Shown here piece by piece: positions 25,628-34,636 of a stretch of DNA of 64,000 bases. The position numbers and the translations under genes were made by a program. Position 1 is the stretch's first letter, and each line of letters opens with the position of its first letter. This stretch comes from CBEULR01 sp965544035 (lineage in GTDB: Bacteria > Bacillota > Desulfotomaculia > Desulfotomaculales > Desulforudaceae). A model generated the notes under the pieces. That model made no database searches and was not told where the DNA came from. It worked only from the letters and a program-made list of their open reading frames with translations. The stretch covers positions 1-64,000 of the forward strand of contig CBEULR010000010.1 of NCBI GenBank assembly GCA_965544035.1, read 5' to 3'.

Positions 25628-25936
25628 TCAATTCTCCTCAGGCGTCACAAGCTCCAGTATTCTGCGCACCAGGTTCTCATCAAGCAAAGCAACCACCGCC
25701 CTCGGAGACTTACCTACTGCAGCACCGAGGTCCGACTTTGTGCCAAAAACCAAGCTGGGCGCGCCAAATCTCTCTGATAAAACGGTGAAGTCCCGCTTTG
25801 TCGAATCGGCGGCATCGGAGGCGATGATAACCAGCCTGGCCTGCCGTCGTTCGAGTTTGGCCCGAACGCCCTCGTCGCCCGAGACAACGCTTCGCGCACG
25901 CTGCCCCAGGCCTAAAAGTTTATATACCGCCCTCAT
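25628..25936 (-). CDS. ylxQ: L7Ae-family ribosomal protein (YlxQ-like)
   Basis: A 102-residue protein with the L7Ae/L30e fold: LGLGQRARSVVSGDEGV, LVIIASDAADSTKRDF and GKSPRAVVALLDENL. Members bind kink-turn RNA. The start overlaps the ylxR stop by four bases (25933-25936). The position between ylxR and infB is the standard one. Confidence 0.88.
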   Translation of the reverse strand: MRAVYKLLGLGQRARSVVSGDEGVRAKLERRQARLVIIASDAADSTKRDFTVLSERFGAPSLVFGTKSDLGAAVGKSPRAVVALLDENLVRRILELVTPEEN

Positions 25937-26202
25937 TCTTTGGCAATCTCCTCCCGGATACGGGATATTACTTCAGGGGTAGGGCTCTGGTGGAAACAAC
26001 GTTCAAAACGGCCGCCCTTCACCGCCGCATCAAGACAATCGGCGGAGGGACACACATAGGCGCCGCGCCCCGATTTCTTGCCGGTAGGGTCAACCTCCAC
26101 ACCGCCATCCAGTGTTCTTACCACGCGGATCAAGTCGCGCTTCGGGCGCATTTCTCTGCAGCCTATACACATCCGCATCGGCTGTTTCTTAACCTTGCGC
26201 AT
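25933..26202 (-). CDS. ylxR: YlxR family RNA-binding protein (DUF448)
   Basis: An 89-residue basic protein with the family motif RMCIGCREMRPKRDLIRVVR and the closing GRGAYVCPSADCLDAA. YlxR binds RNA and has been linked to RNase P and to transcription control in Bacillus. It lies between nusA (29 bp upstream) and ylxQ in the conserved nusA operon. Confidence 0.92.
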   Translation of the reverse strand: MRKVKKQPMRMCIGCREMRPKRDLIRVVRTLDGGVEVDPTGKKSGRGAYVCPSADCLDAAVKGGRFERCFHQSPTPEVISRIREEIAKE

Positions 26203-26231
26203 GAGATGCCTCCCCTGGAAATCGACAACAA

Positions 26232-27386
26232 CTACGACCTGGAATCGGTTTCGGATTCGTCGGTGTACTCGATTGCCGGTTCGTCCTCATACTCGGTTTC
26301 CATGTCCGACTCCCCGTCGATATAACCCTGTTCAAGGTATTCCTGATAGATCTCAGCCATCTGTGACTCGCTCTTGATGTCAATTTTCCAGCCGGTCAGC
26401 TTGGCGGCCAACCGTGCATTTTGTCCTTCCCGCCCGATCGCCAGAGACAATTGGTAGTCGGGAACGATAACGCGTGCAACTTTTTCTTCCTCCCAAACCT
26501 CTACCGCGATCACTTTGGCCGGGCTCAATGAATTAGCAACGAACTTTGAAGGATCAGGGCTCCATTTCACAACGTCAATCTTTTCGCCGTTCAGTTCATT
26601 TACAATAGACTGAACCCTTATTCCCTTCGGTCCGACGCAAGAGCCAACCGGATCGATGTTCTCGTCCTTTGAGTAGACAGCAATCTTCGACCGAACACCA
26701 GCCTCCCGGGCGATCGCCTTTAACTCTACGATCCCCTCCTGAAGCTCCGGCACCTCCAGTTCAAACAACCGCTTGAGCAAACCCGGGTGTGTCCGCGAGA
26801 CCAAGATCAGCGGTCCCTTGGTCGTCTTCTTCACTTCAATAATATATGCCTTCAACCGCTGCCCGTAACGGTAGTTTTCACGGGGCATCTGTTCCTGGGG
26901 GGAAAGCACGGCTTCCGCTTTTCCCAGCTCAATATAAACATTGCGGTGTTCGATGCGCTGGACGACCCCGGTTACGATGTCGCCTTCTCGGTCCGCGAAT
27001 TCCTCAAAGACCTGATTCCGTTCCGCCTCGCGAATACGCTGTACGACCACCTGTTTTGCGGTTTGCGCGGCTATTCGGCCAAAATTCCGGGGTGTAATTT
27101 CATATTCTATAACATCGCCCAATTCATAGCCGGGATCAATCTTTCGGGCATCTTCAAGAGAAATCTCAGCCGCGGGATCTGTCACTTCCTCGACAACATC
27201 ACGTCGAGCATAGACCTTAAAGCTGCCCGCATCTCTGTCAATAGCCACCCTGGCATTCTCGGAGGTGCCGAAGTTCCGTCTGTAGGCGGACAGCAAGGCC
27301 GCCTCAATGGCTTCTAGCAGCACATCAACTGATATGCCTCTTTCCTTCTCAAGGTCGCGCAGGGCAGCAAGAAATTCTGTGTTCAT
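26232..27386 (-). CDS. nusA: Transcription termination/antitermination factor NusA
   Basis: A 384-residue protein with N-terminal RNA polymerase-binding domain (1-130), S1 domain (about 133-200, REGDIVTGVVQRIEHRNVYI), and two KH domains (GSCVGPKGIRVQSI; SLAIGREGQNARLAAKLTGW). It ends in an acidic tail of about 35 residues (DGESDMETEYEDEPAIEY). The gene follows rimP by 25 bp. Firmicute NusA lacks the E. coli acidic repeats, as here. Confidence 0.96.
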   Translation of the reverse strand: MNTEFLAALRDLEKERGISVDVLLEAIEAALLSAYRRNFGTSENARVAIDRDAGSFKVYARRDVVEEVTDPAAEISLEDARKIDPGYELGDVIEYEITPRNFGRIAAQTAKQVVVQRIREAERNQVFEEFADREGDIVTGVVQRIEHRNVYIELGKAEAVLSPQEQMPRENYRYGQRLKAYIIEVKKTTKGPLILVSRTHPGLLKRLFELEVPELQEGIVELKAIAREAGVRSKIAVYSKDENIDPVGSCVGPKGIRVQSIVNELNGEKIDVVKWSPDPSKFVANSLSPAKVIAVEVWEEEKVARVIVPDYQLSLAIGREGQNARLAAKLTGWKIDIKSESQMAEIYQEYLEQGYIDGESDMETEYEDEPAIEYTDESETDSRS

Positions 27387-27411
27387 ATACTAAGGCCTCC
27401 TGAGGAATCGG

Positions 27412-27879
27412 CTAGATTTCCAAAGATAAATTTGCACGGGCAACATTTGACCAGGGAATGACCAATTCATCCCCGTCAATGATCAAAACGATTCCACGAT
27501 CCTCATCGCCCGATTGCAGGACACCGGTAAACTTCTTACGACCGTTAAGGGGGGTATAAGTCTTGACCCTGACCAACCGACCGGCAAAGCGGACGAAGTC
27601 TTCGCGTTTCTTGAGAGGACGTTCTGCACCGGGAGAGGAGACTTCAAGATAATAAGCGTGGGGAAAAAGATCATCATGTTCATCGAGTAGGTCGCTTATC
27701 TCCGTCGAGACTGCCTGACAGTCATCCAGGTCGACCCCGCCCTCTTTATCGATATATACGCGAAGGAACCAGTCTCGACCCTCTTTAACATATTCAACGT
27801 CCACCAATTCAACCCCGTGCTTTTCGTACACGGACTCGGTAAGGGCGGCTACCCTCTCGGCTACCGCTTGTTTCGCCAC
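27412..27879 (-). CDS. rimP: Ribosome maturation factor RimP
   Basis: A 155-residue two-domain 30S assembly factor. GVELVDVEYVKEGRDWFLRVYIDKEGGVDLDDC and YYLEVSSPGAERPLKK are family signatures. It is the first gene of the rimP-nusA-ylxR-ylxQ-infB-rbfA-nrnA-truB-ribF block. A strong promoter lies about 110 bp upstream and a perfect 11-bp hairpin occupies the leader. Confidence 0.94.
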   Translation of the reverse strand: MAKQAVAERVAALTESVYEKHGVELVDVEYVKEGRDWFLRVYIDKEGGVDLDDCQAVSTEISDLLDEHDDLFPHAYYLEVSSPGAERPLKKREDFVRFAGRLVRVKTYTPLNGRKKFTGVLQSGDEDRGIVLIIDGDELVIPWSNVARANLSLEI

Positions 27880-27923
27880 AGACAGACTTCCTCCTTACAC
27901 GGCCTTTGCTCACACTCTAATGA

Positions 27924-27950
27924 GAAGGAGTGGGGTTCACCCACTCCTTC
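27924..27950 (-). promoter_or_regulatory. Leader hairpin of the rimP-nusA operon
   Basis: A perfect 11-bp inverted repeat (gaaggagtggg at 27924-27934 with its complement at 27940-27950) and a five-base loop, between the promoter and the rimP start. No T run follows on either strand, so it is not a standard terminator. Its 3' arm ends about 45 nt before the start codon. A control or stabilising role is inferred. Confidence 0.6.
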
Positions 27951-27988
27951 GCAAAAACTCCAAAAAACACTTGCGCAAGGCCAGACGT

Positions 27989-28017
27989 ATTATATCACAA
28001 ACACCCAGCAGTGGCAA
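27989..28017 (-). promoter_or_regulatory. Vegetative promoter for rimP-nusA-infB operon
   Basis: Minus strand TTGCCA (28012-28017), 17 bp, TATAAT (27989-27994). The start would be near 27982, giving a leader of about 100 nt. Confidence 0.75.
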
Positions 28018-28165
28018 GGGCTCATAAACCCGATGTGCACACAGCTGTCAATGCAACAAATACGCTGACATGATCACCGGCCGTGGTTCCAGACTGATCA
28101 AGCCGACAACCTCGCAACGGATCCCTGAAAGACAGGAACGGTTGGCTAACCTGCCTCAATAGATA

Positions 28166-28486
28166 TTATCCCAAGATTTTATTGATCTTGCTCTCAATAA
28201 CATCCTTGGGCGTATATCCCACTTCCTGATCCACAACCTCACCTTGGGCGAAAAACAGCAGGGTTGGAATCCCTTTAATCCCGTAGCGCATTGCCAGGGA
28301 CTGATTCTCGTCAACGTTCAGCTTGCCGACCTTGGCCTTACCCTTAAAGTCTTCGGCAAGCTGTTCAATCACGGGAGCCATACTCCGGCACGGCCCGCAC
28401 CAAGCTGCCCAGAAATCAACCACCACGGGCTGATCGCTCTTGAGTACTTCTTCCTCAAAGTTCTTTTCGTTAAACTCGAGTACCAT
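28166..28486 (-). CDS. trxA: Thioredoxin
   Basis: A 106-residue thioredoxin with the redox motif WCGPC (W29, C30, C33), DFWAAWC before it and the cis-proline in KGIPTLLFF. It reduces protein disulfides in the cytoplasm. The residue before the motif and overall length are standard. It lies 58 bp after an FmdB-type gene in the same direction; no thioredoxin reductase is in the window. Confidence 0.95.
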   Translation of the reverse strand: MVLEFNEKNFEEEVLKSDQPVVVDFWAAWCGPCRSMAPVIEQLAEDFKGKAKVGKLNVDENQSLAMRYGIKGIPTLLFFAQGEVVDQEVGYTPKDVIESKINKILG

Positions 28487-28544
28487 ATCAAAACCGCCCC
28501 TTCTGCCAAAAATTCAGGACCGACCGCCCCAACACTTAAAACCT

Positions 28545-28742
28545 TCACCCGCCGCCGGAAGAGCCACCGGCGCCGCAACCCCCGCGTCCCGTCCGACGAA
28601 TACCCGCACTGAAAGGAGTAATCGCCTGACGCACGTCTTCACCTTGGCACTTCGGACACCGGACATTGTTCTTTTCTGCAACCGGTCGTAGAACGGTAAA
28701 CTGATGACCGCAGGTATAACACTTATAATCGTACAGTGGCAA
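28545..28742 (-). CDS. FmdB-type zinc ribbon protein
   Basis: A 65-residue protein: PLYDYKCYTCGHQF, then VRCPKCQGEDVRQAI, forms a CxxC...CxxC zinc ribbon, followed by a glycine-rich tail GGCGAGGSSGGG. This is the FmdB/CxxC_CxxC_SSSS regulatory-protein family, named for a presumed regulator of formamidase; the role here is unknown. TTG 28742 is chosen because GAGGTGAAGGG is directly upstream; an earlier start would add 35 non-conserved residues. Confidence 0.8.
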   Translation of the reverse strand: MPLYDYKCYTCGHQFTVLRPVAEKNNVRCPKCQGEDVRQAITPFSAGIRRTGRGGCGAGGSSGGG

Positions 28743-28786
28743 ACCCTTCACCTCTATCGCCTGAATGGACCCCGATTGTCTTCTAA

Positions 28787-28815
28787 ATTGTAATATAAAC
28801 CCTTCGCTCTGGCAA
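28787..28815 (-). promoter_or_regulatory. Vegetative promoter for the fmdB-trxA pair
   Basis: Minus strand TTGCCA (28810-28815), 17 bp, TACAAT (28787-28792), 45 bp before the TTG start. Confidence 0.7.
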
Positions 28816-28958
28816 GAGTTATTGACCTTTCCCCTGTGACCTGGCAAAGGTCGTCACCCTAACATATTCTTCACGCCGCATTTTCACTTTATGCCGCTAA
28901 AATGCTCATACACTCTCCAGGCACAATTCTAATACAGCCCGCATCAGACGGTAAAGCC

Positions 28959-30644
28959 CTATTCTGCAGTCGCCCGCAGGATTCCCGCCGCTGCTTCACG
29001 GAAGAGAGGTGCAGCACTAAACCCGCCGGACACACCGTCTTCCACCAACACAGTCAGCGCATACCGTGGTGTCTCAAGCGGGAAATACCCCGTAAACCAC
29101 GCATTGACCTTTCCAGTATCCCCCACCTGTGCCGAACCCGTCTTTCCGGCGCTGCCGTAACCGGCGAGGTAGGCCCCCTTCCCCTGCCCTTCGGTCGTGG
29201 CTGATGCCAACAGACCCTTCATCACCGCCGCTGTCTCGTCGGACATTACTCTCCGCGGTTTCGGACGGCAGACAGTCAATAGTCTCTCCCCTTTCTGGTT
29301 TTCCACGCGGTCCACCAGTCGGGGTGTATTGTACCAACCATCGTTCGCGATAGCGGCTGTCAACGCATTGACCTGCACCGGAGAAACCAACACCGGTCCC
29401 TGCCCGATACTGGCGTTGATTAGACTGAACGGATCCTTGATCAGTGAAAGATCAAGTCTATGATCGGGCTCAAACGGATAGCCCAGGATGGTCTGATCCG
29501 AAAAACCGAAACGTTCGGCAAAACGCACCAATTCATCAGCACCGATTTCAAGTCCCAGGCGGCCGAAATACGGGTTGCAGGAGTGCGCAAACGCATCCGT
29601 CAGGGAGATTTCCCCGTGGCCTTCTTCGCACCAGCAGGTAACCAGCCCATCATCCCTGCCGGCACACTCGTAAACCGCATCAGTCGTAACCGCACCGGTT
29701 TCAAGAGCGGTCGCAGCCAGTACAATTTTGAAGACCGAGCCCGGTTGATACAGCGCCGTGGCCCGGTTGTAGAATGCATTGCCTTCGATCGCATCTGCGC
29801 TCGCCATTGGATCACTAGCAGAGTAATCAGGAGATGAAACCAGCGCCAGAACATCTCCCGTACGGACGTCGGAAACCACAAGCGCACCGCTGTCCACTCC
29901 TGCCATCACCTCTTCGGCCACCCGCTGAATCTCAGCATCCAGCGTGAGGACCACATTACCGCGTTGATCGTCATCCTGTTCGATAACCGTATCCAATCCC
30001 GGGAGCGGCGAAAGCCGGGCATCACGGTAAGAACGGACGACCGACACAGGGCGTTGGCCACGCAAAAACCCTTCGTAATACGCCTCGACTCCCGATTTCC
30101 CGATCCAATCGCTGATCTGGTAAGTCCTGCCGGTTTGCGCCTCTATCCGCTCAAGCTCGTCCGTGGAGCTGATCTTTCCCAAGTGTCCGGTCACGTGAGG
30201 CGCCAGCGCGTCCTCACCATATCGCAAGCGAACCGGCAGCACCAGCACACCTTTCTCGTCCATATCCCTAATTGCGCCGGCCTGCGCTTCCGATAAAACA
30301 TAAGGGAGCACGCCGGGTTCATCCAGCCGTACCCTCACATCGGCTGCATCAGCCTCAACAATTTCGGCCAACCGCCGTGCCGTCTCATGTTTGTCTTCGA
30401 TGTAATGGGGAATTACCACGGCGCGATCGGCACTCTCTGAAGACAGAAGCGATACGCCGTTTCGATCGAGGATTTGCCCACGAGGATGCGCTTCCAGACT
30501 GACCTCCACCGAGTTCTGCGCCGAAACGGCCGCCGACAGATCCTCGTGCGCGCCAAGCTGGACCAAGCCCAGACGCAATCCGACAAAACCGTACGCCAAG
30601 AACAATCCGGCCAAAATAACGGAAACACGCTTATGGCTAATCAA
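28959..30644 (-). CDS. Class B penicillin-binding protein (transpeptidase)
   Basis: A 561-residue peptidoglycan transpeptidase with an N-terminal membrane anchor (about 7-27), a dimerisation domain (RGQILDRNGVSLL near residue 55) and a transpeptidase domain: the active-site serine in QPGSVFKI (SxxK), SCN in AHSCNPYFG (SxN) and KTG in SAGKTGSAQVG. At 561 residues it lacks PASTA repeats, unlike SpoVD and PBP2x. It lies next to mltG, so a role in elongation or spore-wall synthesis is possible. Whether it is vegetative or sporulation-specific cannot be told. Confidence 0.9.
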   Translation of the reverse strand: MISHKRVSVILAGLFLAYGFVGLRLGLVQLGAHEDLSAAVSAQNSVEVSLEAHPRGQILDRNGVSLLSSESADRAVVIPHYIEDKHETARRLAEIVEADAADVRVRLDEPGVLPYVLSEAQAGAIRDMDEKGVLVLPVRLRYGEDALAPHVTGHLGKISSTDELERIEAQTGRTYQISDWIGKSGVEAYYEGFLRGQRPVSVVRSYRDARLSPLPGLDTVIEQDDDQRGNVVLTLDAEIQRVAEEVMAGVDSGALVVSDVRTGDVLALVSSPDYSASDPMASADAIEGNAFYNRATALYQPGSVFKIVLAATALETGAVTTDAVYECAGRDDGLVTCWCEEGHGEISLTDAFAHSCNPYFGRLGLEIGADELVRFAERFGFSDQTILGYPFEPDHRLDLSLIKDPFSLINASIGQGPVLVSPVQVNALTAAIANDGWYNTPRLVDRVENQKGERLLTVCRPKPRRVMSDETAAVMKGLLASATTEGQGKGAYLAGYGSAGKTGSAQVGDTGKVNAWFTGYFPLETPRYALTVLVEDGVSGGFSAAPLFREAAAGILRATAE

Positions 30645-30716
30645 TGGTTCCCTGTCCTCACAGTCAACGAACTACCTTCATTGTTGCCGGAGGATCCGGG
30701 CGACATACGGTATAAC

Positions 30717-31757
30717 TTAATCGATATACTTCCGTCGTGCGGCGTTATGCTCCTCAAGTGTGCGGGAAAACACGTGGCTTCCGTCAGGCTTGGCCAAATA
30801 GTAGAGGTAGTCGGTCGGAGCAGGGTCAATTGCTGCACGCAGGGATTCCGTACCGGGATTGGCAATAGGCCCCGGGGGCAATCCCGGGTATCGATAAGTG
30901 TTGTAGGGAGAGTCAACCTCCAGGTCCTCGTAGAGAACCCGGTCACGTGCGGTTTCACCAAGCGCGTAAACAACGGTCGCATCGATCTGCAGCGGCATAC
31001 CGATTCGCAGGCGATTATGAATCACGCCGCTGATCAGACGACGGTCCTCATCAATACGAGCTTCACGCTCAATCAATGATGCAATGGTCACAATCTCGTG
31101 AACCGAGAGCCCCAGTTCATTCGCCTTTTCGGTCAGCCTGAGCGCTTCCGCCTCCTGCGCGAACCGATCCAACAGAATTCTTATGATCTCACTACTCTTC
31201 GCATCCACGCGAACGCGGAACGTATCCGGGAAGAGATACCCCTCCAGCCGCCGCTCCGGAGGAAGGTCGTTATCAGCAACGAATTCAAACTCAGCATGTC
31301 TGATGGCCGTCATGAACTCGTCCTCGTTGACAAGCCCGCGACGGCTCAGCAATTCAACAATTTGTTTTGTATTGTAGCCTTCCGGAATAGTGAATGAAAC
31401 CGATTCATCTCGACCGCCGGCGCGGAGGAGTTCAACGGTTTCCGGCACCGACAGCCCGGTTGGTACTTCATATTGGCCGGCCTTTAACGTGCCATCTGCG
31501 CCAACAAGCCGGGCATAGACACGAAAGGCCAAGGGACTGCGGATAAGATCGTGCTCCGCGAGAATGGCGGCGATTTCAGCACTCGAGGCGTGGCGGGGAA
31601 TCTTAAAGGCAACCGTATCCCCCACCTTGGATGAAGCCGGCCCCAGCAAAAAACCCAGCAACAAGGCAGCCGCAACAAGAACGACCACGCCCGCCACGAC
31701 AAGCACGATCGGTATCGCTGTTCTTGAATTGGCACCATTGTCCCGTCGAACAATCAA
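30717..31757 (-). CDS. mltG: Endolytic murein transglycosylase
   Basis: A 346-residue YceG-family protein that cuts nascent glycan strands. It has an N-terminal membrane helix (about 15-38), a LysM-like domain (about 45-120) and the catalytic domain; the glutamate lies in ASLIEREARIDEDR, and LPPGPIANPG and the C-terminal GSHVFSRTLEEHNAA are conserved. The location after the alaS-ireB-ruvX-yrzB group matches yrrL in B. subtilis. The next gene encodes a class B PBP, a plausible functional partner. Confidence 0.94.
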   Translation of the reverse strand: MIVRRDNGANSRTAIPIVLVVAGVVVLVAAALLLGFLLGPASSKVGDTVAFKIPRHASSAEIAAILAEHDLIRSPLAFRVYARLVGADGTLKAGQYEVPTGLSVPETVELLRAGGRDESVSFTIPEGYNTKQIVELLSRRGLVNEDEFMTAIRHAEFEFVADNDLPPERRLEGYLFPDTFRVRVDAKSSEIIRILLDRFAQEAEALRLTEKANELGLSVHEIVTIASLIEREARIDEDRRLISGVIHNRLRIGMPLQIDATVVYALGETARDRVLYEDLEVDSPYNTYRYPGLPPGPIANPGTESLRAAIDPAPTDYLYYLAKPDGSHVFSRTLEEHNAARRKYID

Positions 31758-31793
31758 AATATCAAACCCCGTTGGTTTTCCGTGTTTGCAGAA

Positions 31794-31822
31794 ATTATAG
31801 CATTAATAGCAAAGTATTGTAA
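31794..31822 (-). promoter_or_regulatory. Vegetative promoter for mltG
   Basis: Minus strand TTACAA (31817-31822), 17 bp, TATAAT (31794-31799), ending 36 bp before the mltG start. Confidence 0.65.
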
Positions 31823-31863
31823 GAATAATGTCGATTAAAAGCACCGGTCTCGGGGTAGCTGGA

Positions 31864-32592
31864 TCAGCGAACCTTATCTTTCTGCACTTCCTCAACTAGG
31901 AACGTTGGTTCCATGAGCCGTTTAACCACCTCGTCAACCAGCAGATCAGTGTGCACACCCTCCGTCGCCACCACCGGGATGATCGGCTTATAACGGAAGA
32001 ATCGCTGCAGCAGTTTGATTGTCGATGAAGTTTGGCTGCGGTGGGCTTGGTCGATCTTGGTTACAACCACGATATCCGCGTCATCCAGAAGTCTATTCCC
32101 CTGCTCCATAATAATCTCGCTCTTAATGTCGGCCGGAACAACGCTGACCAAAATGTCTCCGAGTTCCCGGCCGTCAGGCGCCTTGTAACCGTCACTGATT
32201 CCCACCGATTCGATAATCGCCACATCCGGCACGGTTGATACCGGCGGAATATCGCGCTGGGAAAGGTTCCCCAAGTCCAAAACCGAGCGAATCTTATTTA
32301 GCTCTTCCATAGCCTTACGGGCCTTGAGAATGAGCTGATTTCGCTCCTTGATGTGTGCAACCGTACTCCGCAAAACACGTTCAATGTCCTCGGCCACATC
32401 CCGACCGGAATCCGGAATGGCAATCGCCACATAGGTGGGATCGATCCCCTTAAAAAGGTATGGCTTTTCATCCTGGACACCCGACCCGACCGCCAGCGGC
32501 TGGTAACCCTTCAGCTTCAGCCCGCGGTAAATCTCCCCGACCACCGTCGATTTTCCGGAGTCGTTGCGACCGGCCACGACAACCTTCTTCAA
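31864..32592 (-). CDS. Orphan HypB/UreG-like P-loop GTPase
   Basis: A 242-residue P-loop NTPase: GRNDSGKS (8-15) is Walker A, DVAIIESVGISDG is a SIMIBI-type switch/Walker B segment, and VVVTKIDQAHRS provides the TKxD base-specificity motif, so it is probably a GTPase. It resembles the HypB/UreG/CobW metallochaperone group, but no metal-binding CxxC or histidine cluster and no hydrogenase or urease gene is nearby. TTG 32592 lies seven bases after GGGGGT. The gene stands between the VanW gene and mltG. The function is unknown to me. Confidence 0.7.
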   Translation of the reverse strand: MKKVVVAGRNDSGKSTVVGEIYRGLKLKGYQPLAVGSGVQDEKPYLFKGIDPTYVAIAIPDSGRDVAEDIERVLRSTVAHIKERNQLILKARKAMEELNKIRSVLDLGNLSQRDIPPVSTVPDVAIIESVGISDGYKAPDGRELGDILVSVVPADIKSEIIMEQGNRLLDDADIVVVTKIDQAHRSQTSSTIKLLQRFFRYKPIIPVVATEGVHTDLLVDEVVKRLMEPTFLVEEVQKDKVR

Positions 32593-32673
32593 TCGGCGCA
32601 CCCCCTTTAGTGTCTAAAATAATCTATATGTGGGTGCGTCCGAAATATGTAAACGCATAAAGACCGAGCCGCC

Positions 32674-34269
32674 TCACGCGTCACTCCCGTGCGATGGATC
32701 TTCACCGTTACTGTGGTCTTTACGCCGATCACGGTCATTCTCATCCCCGGCAAGGTCATCGGTCTCGACGGCGTGATCACCATTATCCATCTCGTGCTCT
32801 TCGGCGCTACCATGCCTATCGTCCGGGCCACCCGGGTCACCGGCATCTTCAGACTCATCTCCGGGACCAGGCGACAGCCAGGACTCGGATCCCGGATCAG
32901 GCACGGGGGCCACAACCGGTGGAGGAGCCTCGCGCGTACCTACGGCGATGACTTCGTTTTGGGGAAGATAGAAACTCCCAGGCAACTCTTGCTTTTCCAC
33001 CCTTCCGTCTCGCCAAACCCAGCGCTCGGCCTTAACCCGGTAACCATTGACGCCCTTGCGCTTGACAAGCTGCTCCCCGACTTCCAACATCTCATCATCT
33101 TCATAGACAACGCGCGCTGGGATGGTCTCGGTAACCCAACTCCGTATCTCCACCTTAGGGTGATTCACAGCATCACCAAACATTTTCATCGTCAGCGTCC
33201 CGTTACCGACCTCTGTTTTGAGATATAGAAAGCCTTCGGTGTTATTGCGGAACTTGAAGTCTATTGCTTCATAAACCACCGTGGCATCCCGCCCGATAGG
33301 AACGTACGCAACCGGAAGCGAATGATTTTTTCTTTCCACTATCTCCAGGTTCGCCAGCAAAACTGTGTTATAGAGCGTGGATGAGACCTGGCACACTCCG
33401 CCTCCCATGCCCTCCTCGAACTGATTGTCGATAATGATCAGAGCACTGCGGTAGCCCGCCTCTTGACTGCGAGGTCCGACGATTTCGTTGAAGGAAACCA
33501 CTTCCCCGGGAGCAATCAAGAGGTTATCAAGCGCCTTGGCGGCTACCGCTACGTTATACGACCGATCGACCAGCGAGGGGTCGAAACGCGTGGTAAACTG
33601 CGAAACCAGTCCGTTCAGCCGCATCGCTTTCACTTCAACAAGGGTATGTTCGGGCGGTACGTTGATGACGGTAATATGGACGGGAGGCAGGTTGGGCTGT
33701 TGTATACTCCGAAGAATATCGTCCCTCAAGGCGGCAAAATCGACAGCAGTGCCCCATTGATCGGGCACAAGCTCCACGGTATCCTGCTCGGTAATCCTAA
33801 AACCAGCGTTAACAGGCGGACTGATAAACTCCCCCATTAACTCCGACACCGTCGCTTCAAGGACTTCTTCCGACACGGTTAATCTAAGGGGAAGGTTCGC
33901 GCCGTATTGCTCGGTTCGACGACGCTCGATCCACTGGCTCACAAATAGCCCTTTTCGCCCTACCGCAAGAGCATCCTCTGTGAGCCCCTCGACGTCGAGA
34001 CCGACACCCAACTTACCGAGTTCGACCTTCCAAACCTGTTCGTTGAAGCGGAGCTCAAGCGGGAATGAAACAAGCTCCTCATTCTTTTTGGTTAATCTTT
34101 CGATGCACGCATCCCGGTCAAGTCCCCCGAGCACAACCTCCTGCATCGAGACACCGTTCACAACGAGCCCGGCATCAGCAGACAAAACACCCCATAGCAC
34201 GGCGGTCCCGACGATCACAGCCATTACCGCCGCAATAGCGATTAACCAAATATGTCCGCGCTTGGGCAC
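32674..34269 (-). CDS. VanW/G5-domain cell-wall protein
   Basis: A 531-residue secreted or anchored protein. An N-terminal membrane helix (about 9-30) is followed by a PG_binding_4 region (about 95-215), a VanW domain (about 240-370; SFNEIVGPRSQEAGY, GGGVCQVSSTLYN), a G5 domain (about 380-455) and a low-complexity acidic, Asp/Glu/Gly/His-rich tail of about 70 residues. VanW and G5 proteins bind cell-wall sugars; activity is unproved. GTG 34269 follows GGGGAGG. The related B. subtilis protein is YoaR. The tail is unusual and may bind cations or the wall. Confidence 0.88.
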   Translation of the reverse strand: MPKRGHIWLIAIAAVMAVIVGTAVLWGVLSADAGLVVNGVSMQEVVLGGLDRDACIERLTKKNEELVSFPLELRFNEQVWKVELGKLGVGLDVEGLTEDALAVGRKGLFVSQWIERRRTEQYGANLPLRLTVSEEVLEATVSELMGEFISPPVNAGFRITEQDTVELVPDQWGTAVDFAALRDDILRSIQQPNLPPVHITVINVPPEHTLVEVKAMRLNGLVSQFTTRFDPSLVDRSYNVAVAAKALDNLLIAPGEVVSFNEIVGPRSQEAGYRSALIIIDNQFEEGMGGGVCQVSSTLYNTVLLANLEIVERKNHSLPVAYVPIGRDATVVYEAIDFKFRNNTEGFLYLKTEVGNGTLTMKMFGDAVNHPKVEIRSWVTETIPARVVYEDDEMLEVGEQLVKRKGVNGYRVKAERWVWRDGRVEKQELPGSFYLPQNEVIAVGTREAPPPVVAPVPDPGSESWLSPGPGDESEDAGDPGGPDDRHGSAEEHEMDNGDHAVETDDLAGDENDRDRRKDHSNGEDPSHGSDA

Positions 34270-34321
34270 CGTCCATCCTCCCCAGGGTCGTGGCGCCGAG
34301 CCAAGGCCCTACAGCTATCCT

Positions 34322-34582
34322 CTAGTGTTCGTTTCCGACCTTCTCCTGCCAGGCGTCGGCCACTTTCTCCCATTCCTCATCTTCCAAGTCAATCAGTACC
34401 TCGTTCCCTTCCTCATCCTCAGAAAACTTGAAGATGACCACCTCATCGGCCTCTTCTCCGCTTGCCACCGGTATCAGGATGGCATATTCCTCATCTTCAA
34501 CCTCGAGAATATCGAGAACGCTGAACTCGTGCTCGTTACCTTCTTCATCGATAAGCGTAATCAGATCGTTCTCTCCTGCCAT
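34322..34582 (-). CDS. yrzB: DUF1292 (UPF0473) protein, YrzB-like
   Basis: An 86-residue, very acidic protein made of short beta strands: ITLIDEEGNEHEFSVLDILEVEDEEYAILIPV. That is the DUF1292 pattern. Function is not known; it is a stable part of the alaS-yrzL-yrrK-yrzB cluster in Firmicutes. It follows ruvX by 54 bp. ATG 34582 follows AAGGAG. Confidence 0.88.
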   Translation of the reverse strand: MAGENDLITLIDEEGNEHEFSVLDILEVEDEEYAILIPVASGEEADEVVIFKFSEDEEGNEVLIDLEDEEWEKVADAWQEKVGNEH

Positions 34583-34636
34583 GATATCACTCCTTAGCCA
34601 AGATAACAGTATTCTATGTGCAACCTGGGATGACCG

